Part shown: piece by piece, positions 25,063 to 41,038 of the stretch
Layout: every line of letters begins with the position of its first letter
Position numbering within the stretch: position 1 is the stretch's first letter
Source: Pseudorhodoferax sp. Leaf267
GTDB lineage: Bacteria > Pseudomonadota > Gammaproteobacteria > Burkholderiales > Burkholderiaceae_C
Assembly: GCF_001422405.1 (NCBI RefSeq)
Contig: NZ_LMMV01000012.1
Coordinates: 784,830 to 848,829, forward strand
Length of the DNA: 64,000 nt
Direction of reading: 5' to 3'
The notes under the pieces: model-generated
Told to the model about the DNA's origin: nothing
What the model saw: only the letters and a program-made list of their open reading frames with translations
Databases searched by the model: none
Made by a program: the position numbers and the translations under genes

Positions 25063-25788
25063 TCAGGCGTGCGCGTGCAGGCCGCGCGTGGGCTGGGGCG
25101 ACACCGTGGGCGCGGCGGCGGGCAGCTCGCGCACCGGGCGCTGCGGCAAGGGCTGTGCGGCTTCTTCTGCGGGCAGTGCGGCCTGGGCGTGGGCCACGCG
25201 CAGGGCCTGGGCCAGTTGGGCCGCCACGGCGGCGGCCTGCGCGGCGGGCAGGGCGCGCAGCAGGGGCTGCGGCTGGCGCAGGTGCCAGGGGCGCGCATGC
25301 GGCCACAGGTGCGGGTAGGCGATGCGGTCGTCGCCGGCCAGGGCCAGCGCGATGTCTCCACTGCCCTTGCGCTGGCTGGCCGCGGCGATGCGCTTGAGCG
25401 GCAGGTTGAAGGTGATGGACAGCACCACGCCGATGCGCATGACCACGCGCTGACTGGTCAGCGTGTAGACGCTGGTGCGCGCGATCAGCCAGGCCATGCC
25501 GGCGATCAGGCCCAGGCCCAGCGTGATGGGCGCCAGCATGCCCAGGCAGCCCCACAGCGCCGCGCCCAGGCCCGCGCCGTCGTACAGGTCGCTGGCCAGC
25601 CGCCAGGCCAGCAGCAGCGCGAAGTACAGCGCCACCTTGCGGATGTGCAGGGCCTGCACCGCGATCAGCTTCGCATCGGGGCTGCCCTGCCACAGCAGCG
25701 TCTCGCCGGGCGGCAGCGCCTCGGGCAGGCCGTGCGTGGCCTCGAACTCGTGCTCGTGCGCGGGCTCGAGGATGTTGACGGCTTTCAC
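25063..25788 (-). CDS. puhB: Photosynthetic complex assembly protein PuhB (GTG start)
   Basis: A 241-residue membrane protein with a central pair of hydrophobic helices (VALYFALLLAWRLASDL and ITLGLGLIAGMAWLIA) and a PH-like conserved segment YTLTSQRVVMRIGVVLSITFNLPLK. PuhB is a reaction-centre assembly factor. The start is GTG at 25788, which overlaps the puhA stop as GTGA; no in-frame ATG lies near. The C-terminal 70 residues are Ala/Pro/Gln-rich and probably disordered, longer than in Rhodobacter. Confidence 0.92.
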   Translation of the reverse strand: MKAVNILEPAHEHEFEATHGLPEALPPGETLLWQGSPDAKLIAVQALHIRKVALYFALLLAWRLASDLYDGAGLGAALWGCLGMLAPITLGLGLIAGMAWLIARTSVYTLTSQRVVMRIGVVLSITFNLPLKRIAAASQRKGSGDIALALAGDDRIAYPHLWPHARPWHLRQPQPLLRALPAAQAAAVAAQLAQALRVAHAQAALPAEEAAQPLPQRPVRELPAAAPTVSPQPTRGLHAHA

Positions 25789-26558
25789 AGCAGCGGCTCC
25801 TGCCGCGCGGCCGTGGCGTACAGCGTGCCGGCGCCGTAGTAGGCCATGATCTTTTCTTCCTCCAGCATGGTCACCTGCTCGGCCTGCTTGGTGCCCGGCA
25901 CGTCGGCGAAGTGCTGGCCCAGGATGGAGCGCACCAGCACGCGGCGCGCCTGCACGCGCGCGAAGTTGATCGGCAGCAGCACGCGGCGGCCGCCCGCGGC
26001 CTGCACCTCGACATAGCGGAACAGCATCTCGGCACGGTCCACCCACAGGTCGACCACGGTGCCGCCCTCGACCATGTCGGCGCCGTAGACCGGCAGGCCG
26101 CGCGGGTCCACGTCTTCGCGCGCCACGCCGAAGCCGGCACCAGCCGCACGCAGCGGCACGATGCGGGCGTCGCCCTCGACCGTGCGGTCCGGCCGGTCGG
26201 CACGGTCGGCCCAGGCACCGGGGCCCACGCCGGCCAGCAGCGGGTTGCCTGAACCCAACGAGGAAGGCTCCAGCGGCAGGCCGCGGTACACGCCCTCGTG
26301 CAGCGGCGGCTGGTTGTCGCGCCGCGCATGGTTCGGCGCCTGCACCGTGCTGCCATCGGCCATGCGGTAGGTCTTGGGCTCGGGCACCGCGGGGAAGCCC
26401 TGGTGCGTGATGCGGCCCGAGCGGTCGGACTCCAGCGGGTAGCCCTCGCGCTTGTTCTCGCGGTGGAGGTAATAGATCAGGCCCGCGAAGAACACCCAGA
26501 AGGCGTAGAGCACGAGTTGGGCGACGTCGATGTAGCCCGTGATGGCACCGGTTTGCAT
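25785..26558 (-). CDS. puhA: Photosynthetic reaction centre H subunit
   Basis: A 257-residue protein. A single N-terminal membrane helix (YIDVAQLVLYAFWVFFAGLIYYLHRENKREGYPLE) is followed by the cytoplasmic PRC-barrel domain (GLPVYGADMVEGGTVVDLWVDRAE and LPINFARV). It caps the L/M core and guides protons to QB. AAGGAG lies 8 nt before the ATG at 26558. It overlaps puhB by 4 bp and begins 11 bp after lhaA. The L and M subunit genes (puf) are not in the window. Confidence 0.96.
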   Translation of the reverse strand: MQTGAITGYIDVAQLVLYAFWVFFAGLIYYLHRENKREGYPLESDRSGRITHQGFPAVPEPKTYRMADGSTVQAPNHARRDNQPPLHEGVYRGLPLEPSSLGSGNPLLAGVGPGAWADRADRPDRTVEGDARIVPLRAAGAGFGVAREDVDPRGLPVYGADMVEGGTVVDLWVDRAEMLFRYVEVQAAGGRRVLLPINFARVQARRVLVRSILGQHFADVPGTKQAEQVTMLEEEKIMAYYGAGTLYATAARQEPLL

Positions 26559-26569
26559 GTGAAGCTCCT

Positions 26570-28027
26570 TCAGCCAGGGAATTCCGCCAGGCCGAAGCGC
26601 CGGGCAGGGGGGGAGGGGTCGGTGCGCGCCGCGCGGCGGCTGCGCACCAGGGGGCCGATGGCGACCAGCGCGGCGAACAGCAGCGCGATCTCCAGGTGGT
26701 AGACGGTGCTGTAGGGCACCGAGACATCCGTCATCGCCGGCCCCAGCAGCCCGTGGGCGCTGAGCCAGCCGAACAGGTCGCGCAGCAGGCCGCCGGCCGC
26801 CGTGGCCAGGCCCGCGCAACCGGCCTGCACAGACCCCCACGCGCCGAGCGCCAGCCCGGCATGGCCATCGACCTTCAGGCCCATGGCGACGATCAGCATG
26901 CACACGGCGAACAGCCCGCCGCCCAGGCCGATGCCGAACGATCCGATGCGAAACAGCAGGGCCGACTGCAGCGGCGCGGCGAACACCACGGCGGCAAAAG
27001 CGAAGATGCCGACCAGCGCGCCGAGCGCCGCCAGGCGGTACGGGTCGGCCCCGCGCTGCAGCTTGCGCGCCGCGAAGGCGAAGGCCAGCAACGAGCCCAG
27101 CGCCAGCCCGGCCGTCAGCAGGCTGGTGGCCGCCACCGACAGGCCCAGCACGGTGGCGCCGTAAGGCTCCAGCACCACGTCCTGCATCGCGAAGCCGGCC
27201 GTGCCCAGGCCCAGCGCCACCAGAAAGCGTTTGGCCTGCGGCTGCGCCACGAAGCGCCCCCAGGCGCTGCGGAACGGCGGCTCGGCCGGCTCGGCGCGGC
27301 GGTTGGGGCTGCGCGCCTCCTGCTTCCACAGCGCGATGCCGTTCAGCACCACGGTGAGGATGGCCGCGCCCTGCACCACGCCGACCAGCCGCGTGGGCGT
27401 GAACTCCATCAGCACCAGGCTGAAGAGCACGCTGCCCACCAGCATGCCGGCCAGCAGCATCACGTACATCAGCGCCACCACGCGCGGGCGCTTCTCGGGC
27501 GGAGACAAATCGGTGGCCAGCGCCAGCCCGGCCGTCTGCGTGGTCTGCATGCCCAGGCCGACCAGCAGGAAGCCGAAGGCCGCCGCCGCCTCAGGGATGG
27601 CTGGGATGACGATCGCCGCCTGGCCGACGACACCGCTGGGGGCCATCAGCAGCAGCGCGAACGGCAGGATGCACAGGCCGCCGAACTGCAGCAGCGTGCC
27701 GAACCACAGGTAGGGCACGCGCCGCCAGCCCAGGGCCGAGCGGTGCGTGTCGGAGCGGTACCCCACGAACGCGCGCAGCGGCGCCACCAGCATCGGCAGC
27801 GCCACCATCAGCGCCACCAGCCCGGCCGCCATGCCCATCTCCACGATCATCACGCGGTTCAGCGTGCCCACCAGCAAGGCCGCGGCCATGCCCACCGAGA
27901 CCTGGAACAGCGCCAGGCGCAGCAGGCGGGCGAGCGGCAGGTCGGTGCTGGCCGCGTCGGCGAAGGGCAGCAGCTGCGGGGATATGCGGGTCCACAGCTT
28001 GAGGATGCGGGCGGGGGCGATGTTCAT
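26570..28027 (-). CDS. lhaA: LH1 assembly protein LhaA (PucC/BCH2 family)
   Basis: A 485-residue, roughly 12-helix major-facilitator-like protein. Signature segments are NRVMIVEMGMAAGLVALMVALPMLVAPLRAFVGY(R)SD, GWRRVPYLWFGT and FAMQDVVLEPYG. The position directly before puhA identifies LhaA rather than PucC or Bch2. It is thought to chaperone LH1 subunits and pigments. A paralogue is encoded at 41039 on the other strand. A 408-bp non-coding stretch with inverted repeats separates it from bchM upstream. Confidence 0.93.
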   Translation of the reverse strand: MNIAPARILKLWTRISPQLLPFADAASTDLPLARLLRLALFQVSVGMAAALLVGTLNRVMIVEMGMAAGLVALMVALPMLVAPLRAFVGYRSDTHRSALGWRRVPYLWFGTLLQFGGLCILPFALLLMAPSGVVGQAAIVIPAIPEAAAAFGFLLVGLGMQTTQTAGLALATDLSPPEKRPRVVALMYVMLLAGMLVGSVLFSLVLMEFTPTRLVGVVQGAAILTVVLNGIALWKQEARSPNRRAEPAEPPFRSAWGRFVAQPQAKRFLVALGLGTAGFAMQDVVLEPYGATVLGLSVAATSLLTAGLALGSLLAFAFAARKLQRGADPYRLAALGALVGIFAFAAVVFAAPLQSALLFRIGSFGIGLGGGLFAVCMLIVAMGLKVDGHAGLALGAWGSVQAGCAGLATAAGGLLRDLFGWLSAHGLLGPAMTDVSVPYSTVYHLEIALLFAALVAIGPLVRSRRAARTDPSPPARRFGLAEFPG

Positions 28028-28107
28028 GGGCGTTGTCCCTCGTGGGAGAGAAGGCAGCGCACTGTGCGGGTGGGCGCGCGGGCCGAGGCCACCGGGTAGC
28101 CCCTTCC

Positions 28108-28163
28108 GCGAATGTCCCCCGCCAGGGCCGCAGGCGGCCCAGGCTCCTCCTTTATTTCGCTGC
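28108..28163 (+). repeat. Repeat copy A of an inverted pair between bchM and lhaA
   Basis: The outer part, GCGAATGTCCCCCG (28108-28121), and the inner part, ending TTTATTTCGCTGC (20 bp, 28144-28163), recur exactly and inverted in copy B. A short 5-bp stem lies between. Copies A and B are separated by 93 bp with no recognised feature. The remaining bases of the 28028-28435 gap show nothing further. Confidence 0.7.
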
Positions 28164-28256
28164 AGGGACCACCCGATGCCCTCGACCCTGGACACGTCGC
28201 GTTGTGCCAGCCGATCCAGCACGGCGCTGACAGACCACGACGATGGTGTGCTCCAC

Positions 28257-28335
28257 GCAGCGAAATAAAGGAGGAGGCTTGGCCCGCCTTGACGGCCCCA
28301 GGCCGGCAAGGCGGGCCAAGCCGGGGGACATTCGC
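28257..28335 (-). repeat. Repeat copy B, with a 15-bp internal hairpin
   Basis: Inverted relative to copy A: the inner 20 bp (28257-28276) contains TAAAGGAGGAG, an exact Shine-Dalgarno-like core, and the outer CGGGGGACATTCGC is at 28322-28335. Between them lies a perfect 15-bp stem (GGCTTGGCCCGCCTT with its complement at 28308-28322). No transposase is encoded, so this looks like a REP/MITE-type element. Confidence 0.7.
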
Positions 28336-28435
28336 TTCGTTCCGGACACCGTCGGCGTGGTCCGCCCACCGCGCGTGAACAAGCCGCGATGAATCACCGC
28401 ACATCGTTCCTTGGAAGCGACGGCGCAAAGACATC

Positions 28436-33879
<5,444 letters not shown>

Positions 33880-33905
<26 letters not shown>

Positions 33906-35520
33906 CGTAGAGGGTCTCGATGGTGATGGTGGCGACGCCCTGGTCCAGGGCGAAGCGCTCGGTGTTGCGCCGGGCCTTGCCGCGCACGAAGAAGGGGATC
34001 TTGCCCAGCTCGCGCTCGGCATCGGGCGCCCAGCGGGCGACCACGATGGGGGCGACGCCGGGGGCGGGCATGGCGGGCGCGGCCGGTGCTTCGGCGGCGA
34101 CGGCCGTTGCCGTGGCGGTGAGGGGCGCGGGTGCTTCGACGGGTGCCGGGGCCGGTTCCGGGATCACAGCGGCGGGCGTGGGGTTGTTGCGCGGCAGGTG
34201 CGAGGGGGCGGCGTCCTCGTGGAACTCGAAGTCGCCCTTGAACATGTGCAGCAGGTGCTCTTCCAGCCCCATCATCAGCGGCTGCACCCAGGTGTCGAAC
34301 AGCACGTTGGCGCCTTCGAAGCCCATCTGCGGCGCGTAGCGGGCCGGGAAGTCCTGCACGTGCACGGGCGCGGAGATGACGGCGCAGGGCAGGCCCAGGC
34401 GCTTGGCGATGTGGCGCTCCATCTGCGTGCCCAGCACCAGCTCGGGCGCGGCGGCGGTGATGGCGGCCTCGACCTCCAGGTAGTCGTCGCAGATCAGCGG
34501 TTCCACGCCGTACCCGTTGGCGGCCTCGCGGATGTCGCGGGCGAACTCGCGGCCGTAGGTGCCCAGGCCCACGATCTGGAAGCCCAGCTCCTGGCTGGCG
34601 AAGCGCGCGGCGGCGATGGCGTGCGTGGCGTCGCCGAACACGAACACGCGCTTGCCGGTGAGGTAGTTGGCATCGACCGAGGCCGAGTACCAGGGGCTGT
34701 GCGAAGCGCTGGCGTCCACGCGGGCCAGCGCCTCTTGGGGGGCGATGCCGGCCAGGCCCGCGACTTCGGCGATGAAGGCGCGCGTGGCCTGCACGCCGAT
34801 GGGCACGGTGCGCGTGTGCGGCTGGCCCAGCGTGCGCTGCAGCCACGCGCAGGCGCTGTGGCCGGTCTCGGGGTAGAGCAGCACGTTGAAGTCGGCCTGG
34901 CCCAGGCGGGTCAGGTCGTGGGGGCTCGCGCCCAGCGGGGCGACCACGTTGACCTCGACGCCGATCTGCGCCAGCAGGCCGCGGATTTCCTTCAGGTCGT
35001 CGCGGTGGCGAAAGCCCAGGGCCGTGGGGCCGAGGATGTTGCAGCTGGGGGCGGCGCCTTCGACGCGTTCCACACGCGTCGTGGGCACCAGGTTGCGCAC
35101 GAGTTGGTAGAAGGTCTCGGCCGCGCCCCAGTTCTCCTTCTTCTGGTAGGAGGGCAGCTCCAGCGCCACCACGGGGATCGGCAGCGCCAGCGCGTGGGCC
35201 AGGCCACCGGGGTCGTCCTGGATCAGCTCGGCAGTGCAGGAGGCGCCCACCAGCATGGCCTGGGGCTGGAAGCGCTCGTAGGCGTTGCGCACGGCGTCCT
35301 TGAAGAGCTGCGCTGTGTCGCTGCCCAGGTCGCGCGCCTGGAAGCTGGTGTAGGTGACGGGCGGGCGCGTGTTCTTGCGCTCGATCATCGTGAACAGCAG
35401 GTCGGCGTAGGTGTCGCCCTGCGGCGAGTGCAGCACGTAGTGCAGATCGCGCATGCCCGTGGCCACGCGCATGGCGCCTACGTGCGGGGGGCCTTCGTAG
35501 GTCCAGAGCGTGAGTTGCAT
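33880..35520 (-). CDS. bchB: Dark-operative protochlorophyllide reductase subunit B
   Basis: A 546-residue NifK-like subunit. Asp36 in [12 protein letters not shown] is the unusual aspartate ligand of the 4Fe-4S cluster known in BchB, and it is at the same number here. GASCTAEL and [19 protein letters not shown] are conserved. A Pro/Ala-rich linker near residue 435 precedes the C-terminal domain. The gene starts 9 bp after bchN. Confidence 0.96.
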
Positions 35521-35529
35521 GGTCGTGCC

Positions 35530-37369
<1,840 letters not shown>

Positions 37370-37502
37370 TTAAGAGAAATAGACACTTCCTAAGGGTTTG
37401 CCCGCGTAGGGCTAAATGGCGCTTGACTAGCCCTAATCATTCGAAGGATATTGCTGCCCGGGCGACCTAAACCGCAGGATCGGCCGGCACCCAAGCTCCC
37501 GT

Positions 37503-37520
37503 TGTCAACCGAGGTTGACG
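37503..37520. promoter_or_regulatory. PpsR/CrtJ-type operator 2
   Basis: TGTCAACCGAGGTTGACG has the same arms as operator 1 and lies 151 bp from it, about 130 bp before ppaA. Its right arm could serve as a plus-strand -35 (TTGACG), but no convincing -10 is seen. The remaining bases of the 326-bp bchF-ppaA gap show no other clear signal. Confidence 0.7.
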
Positions 37521-37648
37521 TTGCGAGAGTTGTTCGAAGTCTGATTGGCAGTGGCACTGTCCTGTGTAACGAACACCGGGCGCCGGTTCTGAGAGAACGA
37601 GGGCGCATCCTGTCAGTGCTGCTGTGAGTCCACCCGAGGAGACACGCG

Positions 37649-38575
37649 GTGGGTGCAACGAATCCTGATCGGTCCGAGGGTCGCAGCGCAGCGTCGCGGG
37701 GTTTCATCCGCAACGACGCTGTGCCAGATTCCCATCAACCTGTTGGCGCTCGGCGTGAGCGCGCAGGCCCCCAGTTGGTGTCCGACAACTCCGGGCACGC
37801 GCAACAGCTGTCACGGATCGTCGAGCTGGAGATCATTCCGCGGCTGCTGCTGATGCATTCGCACGCGGCTGCCACGTCGCGGCGCAGCGGGGTGAAGATC
37901 ACGTCGGACCATGTGTCGACATTGGCGGAACTGGCGGTCGACGAAGACCCGGCGAGCGTGCCGCGTTTCGTGCAGGCCTTGACCCAGGCCGGCGCCACGC
38001 CGAACCAGGTGTTGCTGGAGTTGCTGGCTCCCTGTGCCGCCCTGATGGGCAGCTGGTGGTGCAACGACGTGTTCGATTTCGCCGACGTGACGATTGGCAT
38101 CTGCCGGCTGCAGCAGGCCCTGCACGAGCATGTGTACCTGGCGCGCCCACCGCTGCGCGGCGGCGCCTCGCGCATCCTGGTGGCCGCTCCGCCCGAGTCG
38201 CAGCACACCTTCGGCGCTGCGATCGCGGCCGAGTGCTTCGCGCACGCGGGTTGGGATGCGCAGTACGCCGCAGGCATGAGCTGGGAAGCACTGGGCGAGA
38301 TGCTGCGAGGCGAGCCCTACGACGTGATGGCCATTTCTCTGACATGCGATGCCCAGGTGGCAAGTGTCAATTCTGTTATCGTCAAATTGCGTCAACTTTC
38401 CTGCAACCCTGCAATGGGCATCCTGGTCGGCGGTCCGCTGGCACTCTCCTCGGACGATCTGCATCTTCGATGCGGCGCCGATGGCATGGTGCTGAGCATC
38501 GGCGCGGCGGTCGAATGGGCCCAGCGCTGGGTGACCGACCTCGGCCAGGGCAGCGATGCGGCGGGCACCGGCTGA
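37649..38575 (+). CDS. ppaA: PpaA/AerR cobalamin-binding antirepressor
   Basis: A 308-residue regulator. The C-terminal two thirds are a B12-binding-like (SCHIC) fold: ILVAAPPESQHTFGAAIAAECFAHAGWDAQYAAG, AISLTCDAQ and GILVGGPLAL. PpaA/AerR proteins counteract PpsR/CrtJ repression in response to light and oxygen. The start is GTG at 37649 with GAGGAG 8 nt upstream. It is directly before ppsR and divergent from bchF, as in other purple bacteria. The N-terminal 45 residues are not conserved-looking. Confidence 0.9.
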   Translation: MGATNPDRSEGRSAASRGFIRNDAVPDSHQPVGARRERAGPQLVSDNSGHAQQLSRIVELEIIPRLLLMHSHAAATSRRSGVKITSDHVSTLAELAVDEDPASVPRFVQALTQAGATPNQVLLELLAPCAALMGSWWCNDVFDFADVTIGICRLQQALHEHVYLARPPLRGGASRILVAAPPESQHTFGAAIAAECFAHAGWDAQYAAGMSWEALGEMLRGEPYDVMAISLTCDAQVASVNSVIVKLRQLSCNPAMGILVGGPLALSSDDLHLRCGADGMVLSIGAAVEWAQRWVTDLGQGSDAAGTG

Positions 38576-38662
38576 GCTGGCGTTCTTTTCTAATCTGTGC
38601 AACAAGCGCGCCGCTGTTGTTCCTAACACCGAAAACGTTTGATGCACAACTGGAGTCTCGAC

Positions 38663-40090
38663 ATGGCGACCCGTCCCGCTTCGCAGGCGCTCCTCCTGAC
38701 GGATGCGGATGCCGGAATGATGACGGCGGTGGTATCTGCGGCCGCGGACATCGCTTTGGTCATCGATTCGCAGGGCGTGATCCGGGAGGTGTCGCTGGGC
38801 GAAGAGGCCGTGCAGGACCTGGCCGAAACGCACCTGTGGGTCGGCCGGCGCTGGTCCGACACGGTGACCGTGGAAAGCCGGCCCAAGGTGCTGGCCTTGA
38901 TTGCCGGCACGCAGGGCGAGGACACCGAATTCGCAGGCCCCGGCGTCACGCGGCAGGTGAACCATCCCATCGGCGGCGGCCTGGACCTGCCGGTCGCCTA
39001 CCGTGTCGTGCCGCTGCGCAGCGGCGGGCGCATCCTGGCGCTGGGGCGCAACCTGCGCACGTTGGCCGTCGTGCAGCAGCGCCTGGTCGATGCGCAGCAA
39101 TCGATGGAGCGCGACTACATCCGGCTGCGCCATGCCGAGGCGCGCTACCGGCTGCTCTTCGAGGCGGTGGAAGAGGCCCTGGTGGTGGTCGATGCGGCGA
39201 CCTTGAACGTGGTGGAGCACAACGCGGCCGCAGCGCGCATGGTCGGCGACACGGCCCGGCGCATGGTGTCGCGGCCAGCCCCTGATCTGTTCGAGCTCGA
39301 ATCGCAGCCCGTGGTGCAGGCGCTGTTCTCGCAGACCCGCAATGCGGGCCGCGGCGAGGCGCATGGCCTGCGGCTGGCTGGCGGTGCCGAGGTGCGCCTC
39401 GTGGGCTCGCTGTTCAAGCAGGACGGTGTCACGCTGCTGCTGCTGCGCTTGGTGCCGGCCAACGCCGTGCAGGCGCGCGGCCAGGGCGGGCCATCGCTGC
39501 TCGACGTGGTCAATGCCATGCCGGACGCGTTCGTGCTGTCGGACATGCTCGGCCGCGTGCTGAGCGCCAACCAGGCCTTCGTCGACATGCTCCAGCTGCC
39601 CGCCGGCGAACCGGTGATCGGCCAGATGCTGGACCGCTGGCTGGGCCGCTCCACGGTGGACCTGAACGTGCTGATCGGCAACCTGCGTCAGCACGGCGTG
39701 CTGCGCCTGTTCCCGACCACGCTGCGCGCTGGCGACGGGCAGACCACGGCGGTGGAGATATCGGCCGTCGCGGTGGTCGATGGCCCGCAGCCCTGCCTGG
39801 GCTTCACGATCCGCGACGTCACCCGGCGCTTGCCCGCCGAAGGCCGCAGCCAGCGGCTCATGCCGCGCTCCACCGAGCAGTTGACCGGCCTGGTCGGCCG
39901 GCTCCCGCTGCGCGACATCGTGGGCGAAACCACGGACCTGATCGAGCGCCTGTGCATCGAGGCGGCGCTCGAACTCACGCGCGACAACCGGGCGTCGGCC
40001 GCCGAGATGCTGGGCCTCTCGCGCCAGAGCCTGTACGTCAAGCTGCGCCGCTTCGGCATCCACGACCCGGCGGGCGGCGCTGCCGAGTGA
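38663..40090 (+). CDS. ppsR: Transcriptional repressor PpsR/CrtJ
   Basis: A 475-residue regulator. It has an N-terminal PAS, a Q-linker helix (RNLRTLAVVQQRLVDAQQ), two more PAS domains (YRLLFEAVEEALVVVD and VVNAMPDAFVLSD), and a C-terminal Fis-type HTH (NRASAAEMLGLSRQSLYVKLRRFGI). Only two cysteines are present: Cys431 at the start of the HTH region (RLCIEAAL) and one in the third PAS (PQPCLGF). The ATG at 38663 has GGAG 8 nt upstream; ATG 38642 is possible. It should bind the three TGT-N12 palindromes found here. Confidence 0.94.
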   Translation: MATRPASQALLLTDADAGMMTAVVSAAADIALVIDSQGVIREVSLGEEAVQDLAETHLWVGRRWSDTVTVESRPKVLALIAGTQGEDTEFAGPGVTRQVNHPIGGGLDLPVAYRVVPLRSGGRILALGRNLRTLAVVQQRLVDAQQSMERDYIRLRHAEARYRLLFEAVEEALVVVDAATLNVVEHNAAAARMVGDTARRMVSRPAPDLFELESQPVVQALFSQTRNAGRGEAHGLRLAGGAEVRLVGSLFKQDGVTLLLLRLVPANAVQARGQGGPSLLDVVNAMPDAFVLSDMLGRVLSANQAFVDMLQLPAGEPVIGQMLDRWLGRSTVDLNVLIGNLRQHGVLRLFPTTLRAGDGQTTAVEISAVAVVDGPQPCLGFTIRDVTRRLPAEGRSQRLMPRSTEQLTGLVGRLPLRDIVGETTDLIERLCIEAALELTRDNRASAAEMLGLSRQSLYVKLRRFGIHDPAGGAAE

Positions 40091-40116
40091 GGCGTCCCGG
40101 TCGCAGCGCGACTGGG

Positions 40117-40134
40117 TGTAAATATTAGTTGACA
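40117..40134. promoter_or_regulatory. PpsR/CrtJ-type operator 3, before bchG
   Basis: TGTAAATATTAGTTGACA is an exact TGT-N12-ACA match in the 72-bp ppsR-bchG gap. A second half-site pair TGACA-N8-TGTCA (40130-40147) overlaps it. Confidence 0.8.
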
Positions 40135-40156
40135 TTGATAGGTGTCAGTCCAGAAT
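40129..40156 (+). promoter_or_regulatory. Promoter of the bchG operon
   Basis: A perfect TTGACA -35 (inside operator 3), a 16-bp spacer and CAGAAT (4 of 6). The predicted start at about 40163 coincides with the ATG of bchG. Confidence 0.55.
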
Positions 40157-40162
40157 TGGCTG

Positions 40163-41038
40163 ATGGCCTTGCCCCGCGCTTCCGCTGTCGCCGAGCTGCT
40201 CAAACCCATCACCTGGTTTCCGCCGATGTGGGCCTTCGGTTGCGGTGTGGTGGCATCGGGGATGCCGACCGAGGGGCGCTGGACGCTGATCGTCGCTGGC
40301 GTGTTGCTGGCCGGGCCCTTCGTGTGTGCCAGCAGCCAGGCCGTCAACGACTGGTTCGACCGGCATGTCGACGCCATCAACGAGCCGCAGCGGCCCATTC
40401 CCTCAGGCCGCCTGCCGGGCCGCTGGGGCCTGTACATCGCCATCATCTGGACGCTGTTGTCGCTGCTGCTGGGCAGCTTGCTCGGGCCCGTGGCCTTGCT
40501 GGCGGCCGGCGTCGGCCTGTTGCTCGCCTGGGCCTACAGCGCACCGCCGCTGCGGCTCAAGCGCAATGGCTGGTGGGGCAACAGCGCCTGCGCGCTGTGC
40601 TACGAGGGGCTGGCCTGGATCACCGGCGCGGCGGTGATGGCGGCCGGCGCGCTGCCCGATGGCCGCTCGCTGGGGCTGGCGCTGCTCTACAGCCTGGGCG
40701 CGCACGGGATCATGACGCTGAACGACTTCAAGTCCATCGAGGGCGACCGGCAGATGGGCATCGCCTCGTTGCCGGTGCAGCTCGGCGTGCAGGGCGCCGC
40801 CCGCGCGGCCTGCCTGGCGATGGCGTTGCCGCAGCTGGTGGTGGTGGGGCTGCTCTGGCACTGGGACGCCCCGGCGCACGCAGCCGGCGTGGCGGGACTG
40901 CTGGCCGTACAGCTGCTGCTGATGCGCCGCTTCCTGGCCGCGCCATTGCAGCGCGCCACCTGGTACAGCGCGCTGGGCATCAATTTCTTCGTCATCGGCA
41001 TGCTGGTCAGCGCGTTCGCGCTGCGGGCGGGAGGCTGA
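40163..41038 (+). CDS. bchG: Bacteriochlorophyll a synthase (geranylgeranyl/phytyl transferase)
   Basis: A 291-residue UbiA-family prenyltransferase with about eight membrane helices. The first Asp-rich motif is NDWFDRHVDAINEPQRPIPSGR and the second is LNDFKSIEGDRQMGIASLPVQLG. The conserved N-terminus LLKPITWFPPMWAFGCG begins 11 residues after this ATG. A GTG at 40142 would add seven residues but lies upstream of the predicted transcription start. It attaches geranylgeraniol to bacteriochlorophyllide. Its stop abuts the bch2 ATG. Confidence 0.95.
   Translation: MALPRASAVAELLKPITWFPPMWAFGCGVVASGMPTEGRWTLIVAGVLLAGPFVCASSQAVNDWFDRHVDAINEPQRPIPSGRLPGRWGLYIAIIWTLLSLLLGSLLGPVALLAAGVGLLLAWAYSAPPLRLKRNGWWGNSACALCYEGLAWITGAAVMAAGALPDGRSLGLALLYSLGAHGIMTLNDFKSIEGDRQMGIASLPVQLGVQGAARAACLAMALPQLVVVGLLWHWDAPAHAAGVAGLLAVQLLLMRRFLAAPLQRATWYSALGINFFVIGMLVSAFALRAGG

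Noticed and set aside
38615-38628. TGTT-N6-AACA palindrome before ppsR as a fourth PpsR site
   Set aside because: The spacing is TGT-N8-ACA, not N12, so it does not fit the operator rule.
37811-40135. Long minus-strand open frame opposite ppaA/ppsR
   Set aside because: No recognisable domain, and it overlaps two well-supported regulators with good ribosome sites.
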